A stretch of 17,889 nucleotides of DNA, taken from positions 1 to 17,889 of the forward strand of contig CAYOIM010000019.1 of the NCBI GenBank assembly GCA_964404075.1. Reading direction: 5' to 3'. This DNA is from CAYTED01 sp964404075 (GTDB taxonomy: Bacteria > Patescibacteriota > Minisyncoccia > Moranbacterales > UBA1568). This document shows positions 1-7,130 of this stretch, one piece after another. Every line of letters begins with the position of its first letter. Position 1 is the stretch's first letter. The notes under the pieces are model-generated. The model saw nothing but the letters and a program-made list of their open reading frames with translations, was not told where the DNA came from and did not search any database. The translations under genes were made by a program, and so were the position numbers.

Positions 1-17
1 AAAGCGGAACAACCGCT
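1..17 (-). repeat. Partial copy of the 35-bp intergenic hairpin repeat
   Basis: Read on the minus strand, this matches the first half of the repeat seen complete at 1178-1212, 1654-1688 and 14060-14094 (AGCGGTTGTTCCGC, then Ts). The window edge cuts off the rest. It lies downstream of the pilT stop, as the other copies lie between genes. The match to the 1654 copy is nearly exact over the visible bases, but the truncation limits certainty. Confidence 0.45.
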
Positions 18-55
18 CAGGCAGGAGCAAGAAATCATGCTTCTATTTTACCACA

Positions 56-1135
56 TCAATGCTTCCCGACGAGCATCTTGAAATATTCCGAACTCTTCGC
101 ATAGCGGAGGGCGTCCTCCGCGGAAACGACACCCCGCCTCACGAAATCCGCGAGCGCCCGGTCGAGCGATACCATGCCTTCCTTCAATCCCGTCTCGATG
201 ACCGCGTCGATCTGGAAGGATTTGTTCTCGCGGATGAGATTCTCTACCGCATGATTCTTCAACATGATCTCGATCGCCGGGATACGCCCGCCACCGATCA
301 TCGGGAGGAGCCGCTGGGAAACGACCCCGAGGAGGACGCTCGCGAGCTGGGCGCGGATCTGATTCTGCTGATTCGCCGGAAACACATCGATGATACGGTC
401 GATGGTCTGCGAACTGTCATTCGTATGGAGCGTCGCAAAGATGAGGTGTCCCGTCTCGGCGGCGGTCATGGCGGTCGCGATCGTATCGAGGTCACGGAGC
501 TCCCCGAGGAGGACCACATTCACATCCTCACGGAACACGGCTTTCAGCGCGTCGGCGAACGACTTCGCATCGCGACCCACTTCGCGCTGATTGATGATAC
601 AGCGATCCTGCGTGTACACGAACTCGATCGGATCCTCGATCGTAAGGACATGTTTCTCCAGATTATGATTGATATAGTCGACGATCGCGGCGAGCGTCGT
701 CGATTTCCCATGCCCGACCGGTCCCGTAATGAGCACCAGTCCCTGGGAATAATTAGCGAAATTGTAAAGGGAGGTCGGCACATTGAGCTCTTCTAGTCCC
801 CGCAATCGTTCCATGAGAAAACGCATCGTGATACTGACGAATCCCTTCTGGAAAAACACATTGCACCGGAACCGTGCGCGATCCTCGAAGTTATACGAAA
901 AATCGACACTCCCCTTGTCGAGAAGTATCTTCTTCTGCTCCTCGGACACGAGCACATTCGAGAGCGCAAGCGTATCCGCGGGCGTCAGGATCTTTTCCTT
1001 GGTCACGGGACGGAGCCCCCCATCGATACGGAGCGTCGGATACCGACCGACCGACAGGTGGAGGTCGGACGCCCGCTCCTGCCCCACGAGGAGGAGGAGA
1101 TTCTTCAACCGTTGTTCGACATGGAGTACTTCCAT
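56..1135 (-). CDS. pilT: Type IV pilus retraction ATPase PilT
   Basis: This is a PilT-type secretion ATPase of 359 residues, the usual family length. It should form a cytoplasmic hexamer that hydrolyses ATP to depolymerise the pilus and drive retraction. Visible motifs are the P-loop GPVGHGKST (about 138-146), the Asp box around TIEDPIEF, Walker B VVLLGELRD (about 207-215), the His box GHLIFATLHTND, and a C-terminal AVENLIRE in place of the classic PilT signature AIRNLIRE. The P-loop carries His where most relatives have Ser. The frame stays open upstream to an ATG at 1216, but that extension is basic, unlike PilT, and reads through a hairpin repeat. I therefore chose the ATG at 1135, where the sequence becomes PilT-like (MEVLHVEQRLKNLL). 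No clear Shine-Dalgarno precedes it. The gene lies downstream of the receiver gene and pilB. Confidence 0.93.
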   Translation of the reverse strand: MEVLHVEQRLKNLLLLVGQERASDLHLSVGRYPTLRIDGGLRPVTKEKILTPADTLALSNVLVSEEQKKILLDKGSVDFSYNFEDRARFRCNVFFQKGFVSITMRFLMERLRGLEELNVPTSLYNFANYSQGLVLITGPVGHGKSTTLAAIVDYINHNLEKHVLTIEDPIEFVYTQDRCIINQREVGRDAKSFADALKAVFREDVNVVLLGELRDLDTIATAMTAAETGHLIFATLHTNDSSQTIDRIIDVFPANQQNQIRAQLASVLLGVVSQRLLPMIGGGRIPAIEIMLKNHAVENLIRENKSFQIDAVIETGLKEGMVSLDRALADFVRRGVVSAEDALRYAKSSEYFKMLVGKH

Positions 1136-1177
1136 ATTTTTTGTTTTATGCTTTCGCTTCTTCAGCACTTCCGAAAC

Positions 1178-1212
1178 AGCGGTCGCACCGCTCAAAAAAC
1201 GGAACGACCGCT
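1178..1212 (-). repeat. 35-bp intergenic hairpin repeat, copy 2
   Basis: The outer arms AGCGGTCG and CGACCGCT are perfectly complementary. A second nested pairing, AGCGGT with ACCGCT, is possible around the triplet CGC. The copy lies between the receiver stop codon (1218) and the pilT start (1135), in the opposite orientation to the copies at 1654 and 14060. A hairpin here could cause partial termination, or stabilise RNA ends and so uncouple pilT from pilB expression. That role is inferred. Confidence 0.8.
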
Positions 1213-1217
1213 CCACA

Positions 1218-1634
1218 CTAGGCTTTCTCCATTTGGGCGAATACTCCCTGCACCTTCTCGATCACCTCCGATGGCGTAAAATGTGACTTGATAAGGTAAT
1301 CCTTGGCGCCATATTTGAATGCCTCCTCTACCTGCTGTTTCTCGGAAATATTCGTGAGGAGTATGACCGGGACATCCTTCCACACCGAACTCTCCCGCAT
1401 CGTCCGGAGGACATCCCGTCCATCCATATACGGCATCACGATATCGAGGAGCATGAGGTCCGGAGTTTCCCCTTCTTCGAGTTTCCTGATGGCTTCCAGT
1501 CCATTCGCGGCGACAGAAACAGCATACCCGGCCTCACTCAACTTGATATGATAGATATCCGAGATGAACGGATCATCTTCCACCAGCATGATTTTCTTCC
1601 CTGATTCTTTCGTTGCTGTCGTAGTTTCAGTCAT
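1218..1634 (-). CDS. Stand-alone CheY-like response regulator receiver
   Basis: This 138-residue protein is a single receiver domain with no output domain. The acidic pair E19-D20-D21 follows strand 1. The phospho-acceptor is D64 in LMLLDIVMP, the switch Thr is T94 in ILLTN, and the conserved Lys is K116 in DYLIKS. Such single-domain regulators take a phosphate from a histidine kinase and act by binding proteins. It lies between pilB and pilT, and no kinase is in the window. By analogy with PilG/PilH and CheY it may control pilus motors, but that rests on position alone. Hairpin repeats lie on both sides (1178-1212 and 1654-1688), so it may have its own transcript level. Confidence 0.9.
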   Translation of the reverse strand: MTETTTATKESGKKIMLVEDDPFISDIYHIKLSEAGYAVSVAANGLEAIRKLEEGETPDLMLLDIVMPYMDGRDVLRTMRESSVWKDVPVILLTNISEKQQVEEAFKYGAKDYLIKSHFTPSEVIEKVQGVFAQMEKA

Positions 1635-1645
1635 AGTATTTTCTA

Positions 1646-1696
1646 TTTTTTATAGCGGTTGTTCCGCCTTTTGAGCGGTGCAACCGCTGTAAAAAA
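1646..1696 (+). terminator. Bidirectional hairpin terminator built on the 35-bp repeat, copy 3
   Basis: The core repeat is 1654-1688, with arms AGCGGTTG and CAACCGCT. A T-tract on the left and an A-tract on the right extend the pairing to 16 positions per arm with a single non-Watson-Crick position. On either strand the stem is followed by a T-run, the form of an intrinsic terminator working in both directions. It sits between pilB (stop at 1793) and the receiver gene (start 1634), so it may attenuate read-through from pilB. Confidence 0.7.
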
Positions 1697-1792
1697 TTTC
1701 TCACTCCTCAACTCTATTCTCTCACACCTCATCTCTTCCCCTTCATTATCCCTCATCCGAAATGAAATATCAAGAAGCATATGAGGCACACC

Positions 1793-3502
1793 TCACGAAC
1801 CCTCCTTCGCTTTCTCTTCCTCGACGATTTCCTCGCCTTCGGTCACCCGTTCCACTTCCATGAGCGTCGTCAAACCCGCGAGCACCTTGAGCATCCCATC
1901 CTCACGCATGGAAACCATTCCCTGATGCGGGAGCACCTTCTCCAATTCCCGCTCGCTCCCCTGCTTGTCCGTAATGATATTCTTCACCTCATCCGTCACA
2001 TCGATCACCTCCACCATCGCCACGCGACCCTTGTACCCGGTATCATTGCAAAAATCACATCCCTTCCCTTTGTACACGACTATTTTCTTCAATGCCGCCT
2101 CCAATCCATACTTCGAAAACTCCTCCCGCGGAATGCTCTCCAATTCTTTCCGGATCATATTCTCTATCACCGGGGTGATCGGCATCGGCTCCTTGCACTC
2201 GAGACAAATGCGCCTCACGAGCCGTTGCGCCGCCACGACTTGGAGGGACGAAGCGAGGAGAAAAGATTCCACCCCCATGTCGACGAGACGAGGAATCGTC
2301 CCCATGGCGCTATTCGTATGGAGCGTCGAAAGGACGAGATGTCCTGTCAATGCCGCATGGATGGCGAGCTCCGCCGTCTCGCTGTCACGGATCTCTCCCA
2401 CCATGATGACATTCGGGTCCTGACGGAGGATGGAGCGGAGACCGCTCGCGAATGTGTAGTCGATCTCTGGCTTGATCTGACTCTGATTGATACCGCTGAT
2501 AAAATACTCCACCGGATCCTCGAGGGTGATGATATTCCGCTCTTCCTGATTGAGAATCTTCAAGAAAGAATAGAGTGTCGTCGATTTCCCCGACCCCGTC
2601 GGTCCGGTGATCAGGATGATGCCGAACGGCTCGCGGATCTTGCGAAGGAGTATCTCTTCCGCGCGCCCCCACACCCCCATTTCCTTGAAATCCACCATCT
2701 GATCGGTTTTCTCCAAAACCCGCATCACAACTTTCTCCCCCTCCATCACGGGGAGCGTCGAAACGCGAAGATCGACGATATGCCCGCCCTGTTCCGTCCG
2801 GAAACGGCCGTCCTGCGGCTTCCTCTGTTCGTCGATCTTCAGGTTGGAGAGGATCTTGATCCGCGAAACGACGGCACGCCCGACATCGACCGGAAACACG
2901 AGTGACGAATGAAGGACGCCATCTACCCGGAATCGGACACGATAACTCCCCTCCACCGGTTCGATATGCACATCGCTCGCCTTGCCATCGAGTGCGTGCT
3001 TGATAATCACCTCGACCAGCTTCGCGATCGGCGCATCACGAAAAAGCTCTTTGTCCTTTTCGGAGAGACTCTCTTTTTTCGTACTGACATCGTCCTCATC
3101 GTCCCTTCCCTTAATCGAAAGGATCGCGTCCTTCAATGCCTGATCCGTGCCGGCATAATGCTTGACGATATCCTGAAAGACAGCGTCCGAAACAAGATAG
3201 GTATCGATGCTGAGATTCTCTTTTTCCGAAAGGAACCGGAGGACATTGAGAGACTCGAAATCCTGAGGATTGACCAGAGCAACCGACAGCACTTCTCCGT
3301 CACGCTTGAAGGGAGCCATCCGGTATTTCTGTGCGGTCTCCTCGGGAATGAACTCCAAAACATCCCGCGATACTTCGCGGGGAGCGGCCTCGAGAAACGG
3401 CAACCCGAGCTTTTCCGCTCGTTCCTTAATATCCGACGAAGAAGAAACGGGCAATGGACTTTGCCCGCTCTCCGGTGTCACCGTTACCGTTGCGTCGGAC
3501 AT
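1793..3502 (-). CDS. pilB: Type IV pilus assembly ATPase PilB
   Basis: This is a GspE/PilB-type extension ATPase of 569 residues that would power pilin polymerisation from the cytoplasm. It has an N-terminal MshEN-like domain (about 25-130), then the N2/ATPase core. Visible motifs are Walker A GPTGSGKST (300-308), the Asp box TLEDPVEYF, Walker B VIMVGEIRD (about 365-373) and the His box GHLVLSTLHT. A zinc-binding tetracysteine is formed by CLEC (433-436) and CDFC (482-485), typical of PilB and absent from PilT. The C-terminus ends in an acidic, low-complexity tail. The start lies 15 bases after the pilO stop with no clear ribosome-binding site, which suggests co-transcription with pilM-N-O. 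Confidence 0.96.
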   Translation of the reverse strand: MSDATVTVTPESGQSPLPVSSSSDIKERAEKLGLPFLEAAPREVSRDVLEFIPEETAQKYRMAPFKRDGEVLSVALVNPQDFESLNVLRFLSEKENLSIDTYLVSDAVFQDIVKHYAGTDQALKDAILSIKGRDDEDDVSTKKESLSEKDKELFRDAPIAKLVEVIIKHALDGKASDVHIEPVEGSYRVRFRVDGVLHSSLVFPVDVGRAVVSRIKILSNLKIDEQRKPQDGRFRTEQGGHIVDLRVSTLPVMEGEKVVMRVLEKTDQMVDFKEMGVWGRAEEILLRKIREPFGIILITGPTGSGKSTTLYSFLKILNQEERNIITLEDPVEYFISGINQSQIKPEIDYTFASGLRSILRQDPNVIMVGEIRDSETAELAIHAALTGHLVLSTLHTNSAMGTIPRLVDMGVESFLLASSLQVVAAQRLVRRICLECKEPMPITPVIENMIRKELESIPREEFSKYGLEAALKKIVVYKGKGCDFCNDTGYKGRVAMVEVIDVTDEVKNIITDKQGSERELEKVLPHQGMVSMREDGMLKVLAGLTTLMEVERVTEGEEIVEEEKAKEGS

Positions 3503-3517
3503 ACGCCAAAATCATCG

Positions 3518-4366
3518 CTACCGAATGAAAGGATTTTCGCGCGCGGAGAAATCCCCCACGACGAGGGCGGGTAATGACTGAGATTCGGTCTTCCGCCGAA
3601 TAGTCTCGACCATCTTGGTATCGAGCTTGCCCGTATTGAAGATCGGCAATGCCTCCACATTCTGTATGCTCGCCGTCGAGAGGCCAGGATAATACATGAA
3701 CGACACGACAAGCGAAGCATTCAGAGTGTCCCCCGGGAGGGGGTCACCTTTCTCATCTTTTTCCTTCGTCTCTTTCTTCAGAGAAAACGACTTCACTTCA
3801 TTCTCACGATTCATATGATAGATACGATGAAAGAGGGTAAGGAAAGACGCATAATCCGCCGAAAAGGTGACTGTCGCCTGGTATGTCTTCGGATCCGGAT
3901 ATACCGCACGGAGGGCGATTGTTGGGCTGGAAGATGCGCCGATATTTGCCGTCCCGGCACCGCCGAGCAGTATCGCCTGCGAACTCATCTCCTGTTCTTT
4001 CGGGACGATCGCCGTCACCGGAGGCTTCTCGATCGTAAGGGAATTGATGAGTATCCCGGACTGCCCCGCCAAGAAATTGAAAGCATCCACGACCCGCTCC
4101 TGATCGATCACCTCGGGAACATATTCATCGACAAGCGCCTCATCCGGATTCTTCCCCCCGGACGATTCAGAAGATGCGGAAGCGAAATCACCGGAAATCG
4201 ACCGGATATTGCCGAGCCGTCGTTCCATCTGATCCAGCTGTTGCTCGGTCGCATCGACCGCCATCTGCTTCTCGAGAAAAGCATCGTAATCGGGCTTCAT
4301 ATAGCCGATCGATACTACGAGTACCAAAATGAGAGAAACCGGTATGAAAAGGATTTTGAGGCTCAT
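3518..4366 (-). CDS. pilO: PilO-like pilus platform protein
   Basis: This is a 282-residue bitopic protein. One N-terminal membrane helix (about 4-22, ILFIPVSLILVLVVSIGY) is followed by a coiled-coil-like stretch (about 28-58, rich in E, Q and R) and an extracytoplasmic region of about 200 residues. Size, order of parts and position directly after pilN and before pilB fit PilO, which pairs with PilN to form the inner-membrane alignment complex. A Ser/Gly-rich linker lies near residues 60-75 and the C-terminus is longer than in typical PilO. Sequence similarity alone would be weak, so the call rests mainly on topology and gene order. It starts 16 bases after the pilN stop. Confidence 0.75.
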   Translation of the reverse strand: MSLKILFIPVSLILVLVVSIGYMKPDYDAFLEKQMAVDATEQQLDQMERRLGNIRSISGDFASASSESSGGKNPDEALVDEYVPEVIDQERVVDAFNFLAGQSGILINSLTIEKPPVTAIVPKEQEMSSQAILLGGAGTANIGASSSPTIALRAVYPDPKTYQATVTFSADYASFLTLFHRIYHMNRENEVKSFSLKKETKEKDEKGDPLPGDTLNASLVVSFMYYPGLSTASIQNVEALPIFNTGKLDTKMVETIRRKTESQSLPALVVGDFSARENPFIR

Positions 4367-4382
4367 ACGAAAAGCGTGTTAT

Positions 4383-4937
4383 TTATTTTTTTCGTTCATC
4401 TGCAACGCGACCCAGCACCAAAGAAAATTCGATCTTCCCCCCCTCGCCCCGAACCAATGGTCCGCCAAGCGAAACACCGGAGAAATTTCCGGAATCCTGA
4501 AGCGCCTTCATCTGTTGCGCCACCTGGAGAAGCGTCTTCGCCTCGCCGGAAATCTTCACGGTATTCGACGAGAGATCATTATCATAAGAACTCAACACGA
4601 CATCCGGGAGAATGACCGAACTCATAACGCGCAACTCATCCGACGGATTGACATCGGGATAGGTGCGCTTCGTCATGACGGCATCCCCCTTGAGGGAGAA
4701 TTTCGCGACACGCGTCACCAGGTCTGAAGCATACTGAGCTTTCGTCTCGGTAATTCTCTTCGTCAAAGTAGCCTGCTTCTGATCCAAGCGATACGAAAAA
4801 TACCACAACACCCCGTACGCCAGACTCGTGATGAGGAGGAGCGAAAACGAGACATAAATCGCTTTGCTCGAGACACTCACCCGTCCCTCCTCCTTTTCGG
4901 CGAGAACGGCGGATTGAGAAAGATTGATACCAGGCAT
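4383..4937 (-). CDS. pilN: PilN-like pilus platform protein
   Basis: This is a 184-residue protein with a short cytoplasmic N-terminus, one membrane helix (about 27-47) and a coiled-coil plus small extracytoplasmic domain. The extreme N-terminus carries INL at residues 4-6. This matches the start of the INLLP motif through which PilN docks into the groove of the actin-like PilM. The gene immediately upstream encodes PilM and the next downstream is PilO-like, the canonical pilM-N-O order. An extended -10 box at 4973-4981 lies in the 95-base gap behind pilM, so pilN-O-B may also have its own promoter. Confidence 0.82.
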   Translation of the reverse strand: MPGINLSQSAVLAEKEEGRVSVSSKAIYVSFSLLLITSLAYGVLWYFSYRLDQKQATLTKRITETKAQYASDLVTRVAKFSLKGDAVMTKRTYPDVNPSDELRVMSSVILPDVVLSSYDNDLSSNTVKISGEAKTLLQVAQQMKALQDSGNFSGVSLGGPLVRGEGGKIEFSLVLGRVADERKK

Positions 4938-4972
4938 ATTTTTTTCTTATCTGTTTGTATTCGCTTTTTTCC

Positions 4973-4981
4973 AGTATACCA
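4973..4981 (-). promoter_or_regulatory. Extended -10 promoter box upstream of pilN
   Basis: The minus strand reads TGGTATACT, an extended -10 (TGN plus TATACT). It sits about 36 bases before the pilN start codon, in the gap after pilM. No good -35 hexamer is visible at 16-18 bases, which is acceptable for extended -10 promoters. The same box type occurs upstream of the genes starting at 9106 and 12049. Confidence 0.5.
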
Positions 4982-5032
4982 CATTCTCTTTTTCTTTCCA
5001 GTACTCCCGGCGATCGCGGCGAGACCCGAGCA

Positions 5033-6106
5033 TCATCGCTCCTTATGGATGCCATCGATGCCGCCGAGAGCCAATCCGACCGCGACCGAAAAAGACGCTC
5101 CGAGCATACTGACCGATGGTCGAACGGTATCCTTCATAATCACCCGTTTCCAAGGATCCGCGAAAGAAACAGCGACTCCCAGAGACTGTGAAAGAAATAC
5201 CGAGAGACCGGTGAAGCGGGATGATCCGCCGGAGAGTATGATCCGCTCCACCTTCTTCCCGGTCGCCTGTGCGGCATAAGACTGCATGATCCGATTCACT
5301 TCGGTCATCACGATATCAAGTGCCGGAAAAACGATCGCTGAACCCGAAACATTGAGGAAATCCTGATTGCTTTTCTTCATCTCCTCCGCCCGATCGAGGG
5401 AGATATTCATACTCTGCGCTATCGTCCGTGTCATATCCTGACCGCCGATGCCGACATTGCGACTGAGCTGTACCACACCATCTTCGATCAGGATGATATT
5501 CGTCGCCTTGGAACCCATATCGATGATGATCGATGAGCCCGGATCCTTGCCGACTACCGCCCGCGCGAGAGAAAAAGTCTCCAATTCCAGGAATTGGAGC
5601 GTGAGACCTGCCGACGAGGCATATTTATTGTACCGGTTGATCTCCTTGTTCAATGCCGCGACGAGGAGCACATCGAGCTTTTTCATCGCGGGTCCGCCAT
5701 CCGCCCCGGCGACATCCTTCCGACGGACGATTTCCCAGCTGAGAGACACCTCATCGAGGTTGGAAGGAATATATTTGTGCGCCTCGAAACGGATGGCCTC
5801 TTCCATTTCTTTCGACTCCATATCGGGAAGTTCGATGAGCGTCACCAGACCGACGAAAGCCGGGAGCGCCATGAATGCCTCTCTCTTATTGGGATTCAAT
5901 CGTTCGAGGAGCGCCTGCAGATACAGAACCAATTCTTCATCATACGAATGTTCCTGGTGCATCTTCCCGGACTCGATGGGTGCGAGACTCACTTCCGCGT
6001 AGTTGAGGAGGGTCGCCATGCCGTTGCTCGCCGGCTCCAGTTCGACCGCCTTGATGGCCGAAGTACCGAAATCAATGCCGAGAAATTTTTGTTTTCCAAA
6101 AAACAT
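5033..6106 (-). CDS. pilM: Actin-like pilus assembly protein PilM
   Basis: This is a 357-residue cytoplasmic protein of the PilM/FtsA/MreB actin superfamily. It shows the phosphate-1 motif near the N-terminus (LGIDFGTSAIKAVEL, about 9-23), the phosphate-2 motif IIIDMGSKATNIILIEDG and the adenosine-type motif ILSGGSSRFTGL. It is expected to bind ATP and recruit PilN on the cytoplasmic face of the pilus machine. The next gene on the transcript encodes a PilN-like protein with the docking motif. It is the first gene of the cluster, with a promoter candidate at 6135-6163. The length is normal and no catalytic gap was seen. Confidence 0.95.
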   Translation of the reverse strand: MFFGKQKFLGIDFGTSAIKAVELEPASNGMATLLNYAEVSLAPIESGKMHQEHSYDEELVLYLQALLERLNPNKREAFMALPAFVGLVTLIELPDMESKEMEEAIRFEAHKYIPSNLDEVSLSWEIVRRKDVAGADGGPAMKKLDVLLVAALNKEINRYNKYASSAGLTLQFLELETFSLARAVVGKDPGSSIIIDMGSKATNIILIEDGVVQLSRNVGIGGQDMTRTIAQSMNISLDRAEEMKKSNQDFLNVSGSAIVFPALDIVMTEVNRIMQSYAAQATGKKVERIILSGGSSRFTGLSVFLSQSLGVAVSFADPWKRVIMKDTVRPSVSMLGASFSVAVGLALGGIDGIHKER

Positions 6107-6134
6107 ATACCAATTCTTTCAGCATTACCTCCGT

Positions 6135-6163
6135 ATTATAAACTATCAATACGAATCCACCAA
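6135..6163 (-). promoter_or_regulatory. Promoter of pilM and the pilus cluster
   Basis: On the minus strand a consensus -10 TATAAT (6135-6140) lies 17 bases after TTGGTG (6158-6163). The predicted transcript start is about 20 bases before the pilM ATG. A GGAGG (6128-6132) lies at the predicted start point, too far from the pilM ATG to be its normal ribosome-binding site. Confidence 0.6.
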
Positions 6164-6249
6164 GAGAGGCGGCTACGGGAAATGAAAAACTACCTTCCTG
6201 CATAGCGGTCGGCGCTTCCCTCTGTTTCTCCACCCCACATTCTCCACAT

Positions 6250-7074
6250 TTACTGAGCCTTGTCCACCGCAGACTGCATATCTTTGAAGCTGTATGCTCC
6301 TCCGAAGTGCGTCGTGTTCACGAAAAAGCTCGGCGTCCCCGCGAATCCGAATTGTTTCGCGATCGCCATATCGTCAGTCAATCGACTGTCATATTTTCCG
6401 CTCGTCAGACAGGCGGTCATGTCATTCGCCGAAACCGCACTCTTGAGGAAATCTGCCATGACACTCGCCTTCGACAGATCGTTTTTCACGGTCTCATTGA
6501 GCAATTTGTACCCCGCTTCGCTCATGAGGAGATCATGCGCTTCCCAGAATTTTTTCTTCTCTCCCGCGCAATAGAGCGCCTTCGTCGCCAACTCACCATT
6601 CCCGTGTCCATTCGCATAGATCCAAACAAAAGCGGCTTTGCCGGCATCCACCATCTTCTTCATCTCCGGCACCGGCGGGATATATGTTCCCCCATCTTTT
6701 GCCATGGTGAACTGAGCGCCTGCCTGCTTGTTCAGATTCGGATTCTTTCCCGCGGCGATATTGCAGTACGGACAGCTCGGATCGCTGAACTCGACGAACA
6801 ATATCTTGCTATCCTTGTTTCCAAAGGCGAGATTCTTGTCATTGAACAATGCCTTCACCTGATCCTGCGTCACCGTCACCTCGCCGTCCTTCTTCGGCTG
6901 GGTCGTGTCCGTCACCGTCGGTATCGCCGCCTGCTTCGTGGAATACCCTCCCCACACGATAGATGCGGCGACGATTACACCCGCAAGGAGGATCGCCCCC
7001 GCGACGAGCCAGGCATCTTTGCTCGCACTCACCGATAACACAGCACCCTCTTCTTCTGGCATTCTCTCTTCCAT
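6250..7074 (-). CDS. Membrane-anchored DsbA-like thiol oxidoreductase
   Basis: This 274-residue protein has one N-terminal membrane helix (about 22-42) and a threonine-rich linker. A thioredoxin-fold domain follows, with active site CPYC (101-104) and the cis-proline loop GTPSFFVN near the C-terminus. A helical insertion lies between these, as in the DsbA/Thioredoxin_4 family. The domain should face outward and form or shuffle disulfides in exported proteins. Two further cysteines in the insertion region (ALYCAGE and MTACLTS) are worth noting because DsbA_4 members often carry such a second pair. It follows the DsbD-like gene after 56 bases. The start at 7074 is chosen over an overlapping out-of-frame ATG at 7079; the in-frame ATG at 7062 is an alternative. 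Confidence 0.88.
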   Translation of the reverse strand: MEERMPEEEGAVLSVSASKDAWLVAGAILLAGVIVAASIVWGGYSTKQAAIPTVTDTTQPKKDGEVTVTQDQVKALFNDKNLAFGNKDSKILFVEFSDPSCPYCNIAAGKNPNLNKQAGAQFTMAKDGGTYIPPVPEMKKMVDAGKAAFVWIYANGHGNGELATKALYCAGEKKKFWEAHDLLMSEAGYKLLNETVKNDLSKASVMADFLKSAVSANDMTACLTSGKYDSRLTDDMAIAKQFGFAGTPSFFVNTTHFGGAYSFKDMQSAVDKAQ

Positions 7075-7116
7075 AACATTCTTCTTTTATCTAATTACAC
7101 TCTTCGGGACTCTCTC

Positions 7117-7122
7117 AGTATA
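7117..7122 (-). promoter_or_regulatory. Possible -10 box for the DsbA-like gene
   Basis: The minus strand reads TATACT about 43 bases before the start at 7074, just inside the gap behind the DsbD-like gene. It lacks the TG extension and a convincing -35, so it is weaker than the boxes at 4973, 9263 and 12081. Confidence 0.3.
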
Positions 7123-7130
7123 CTTGATCT

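Noticed and set aside
1136..1216. N-terminal extension of PilT from an ATG at 1216
   Set aside because: It reads through a hairpin repeat and does not resemble the PilT N-terminus; the ATG at 1135 gives a normal-length protein.
1781..2905. Long plus-strand open frame opposite pilB
   Set aside because: It is rich in His, Arg and Asp, lacks any domain and lies wholly opposite a clear PilB; a shadow frame.
6072..6125. Short upstream open frame starting 2 bases after GGAGG and overlapping the pilM start
   Set aside because: About 17 codons, out of frame with pilM, and its start lies almost at the predicted transcript start.
6200..6215. Possible decayed copy of the 35-bp repeat (AGCGGTCGGCGCT)
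   Set aside because: Only the first few bases match and the possible stem is 4 bp, too little to call.
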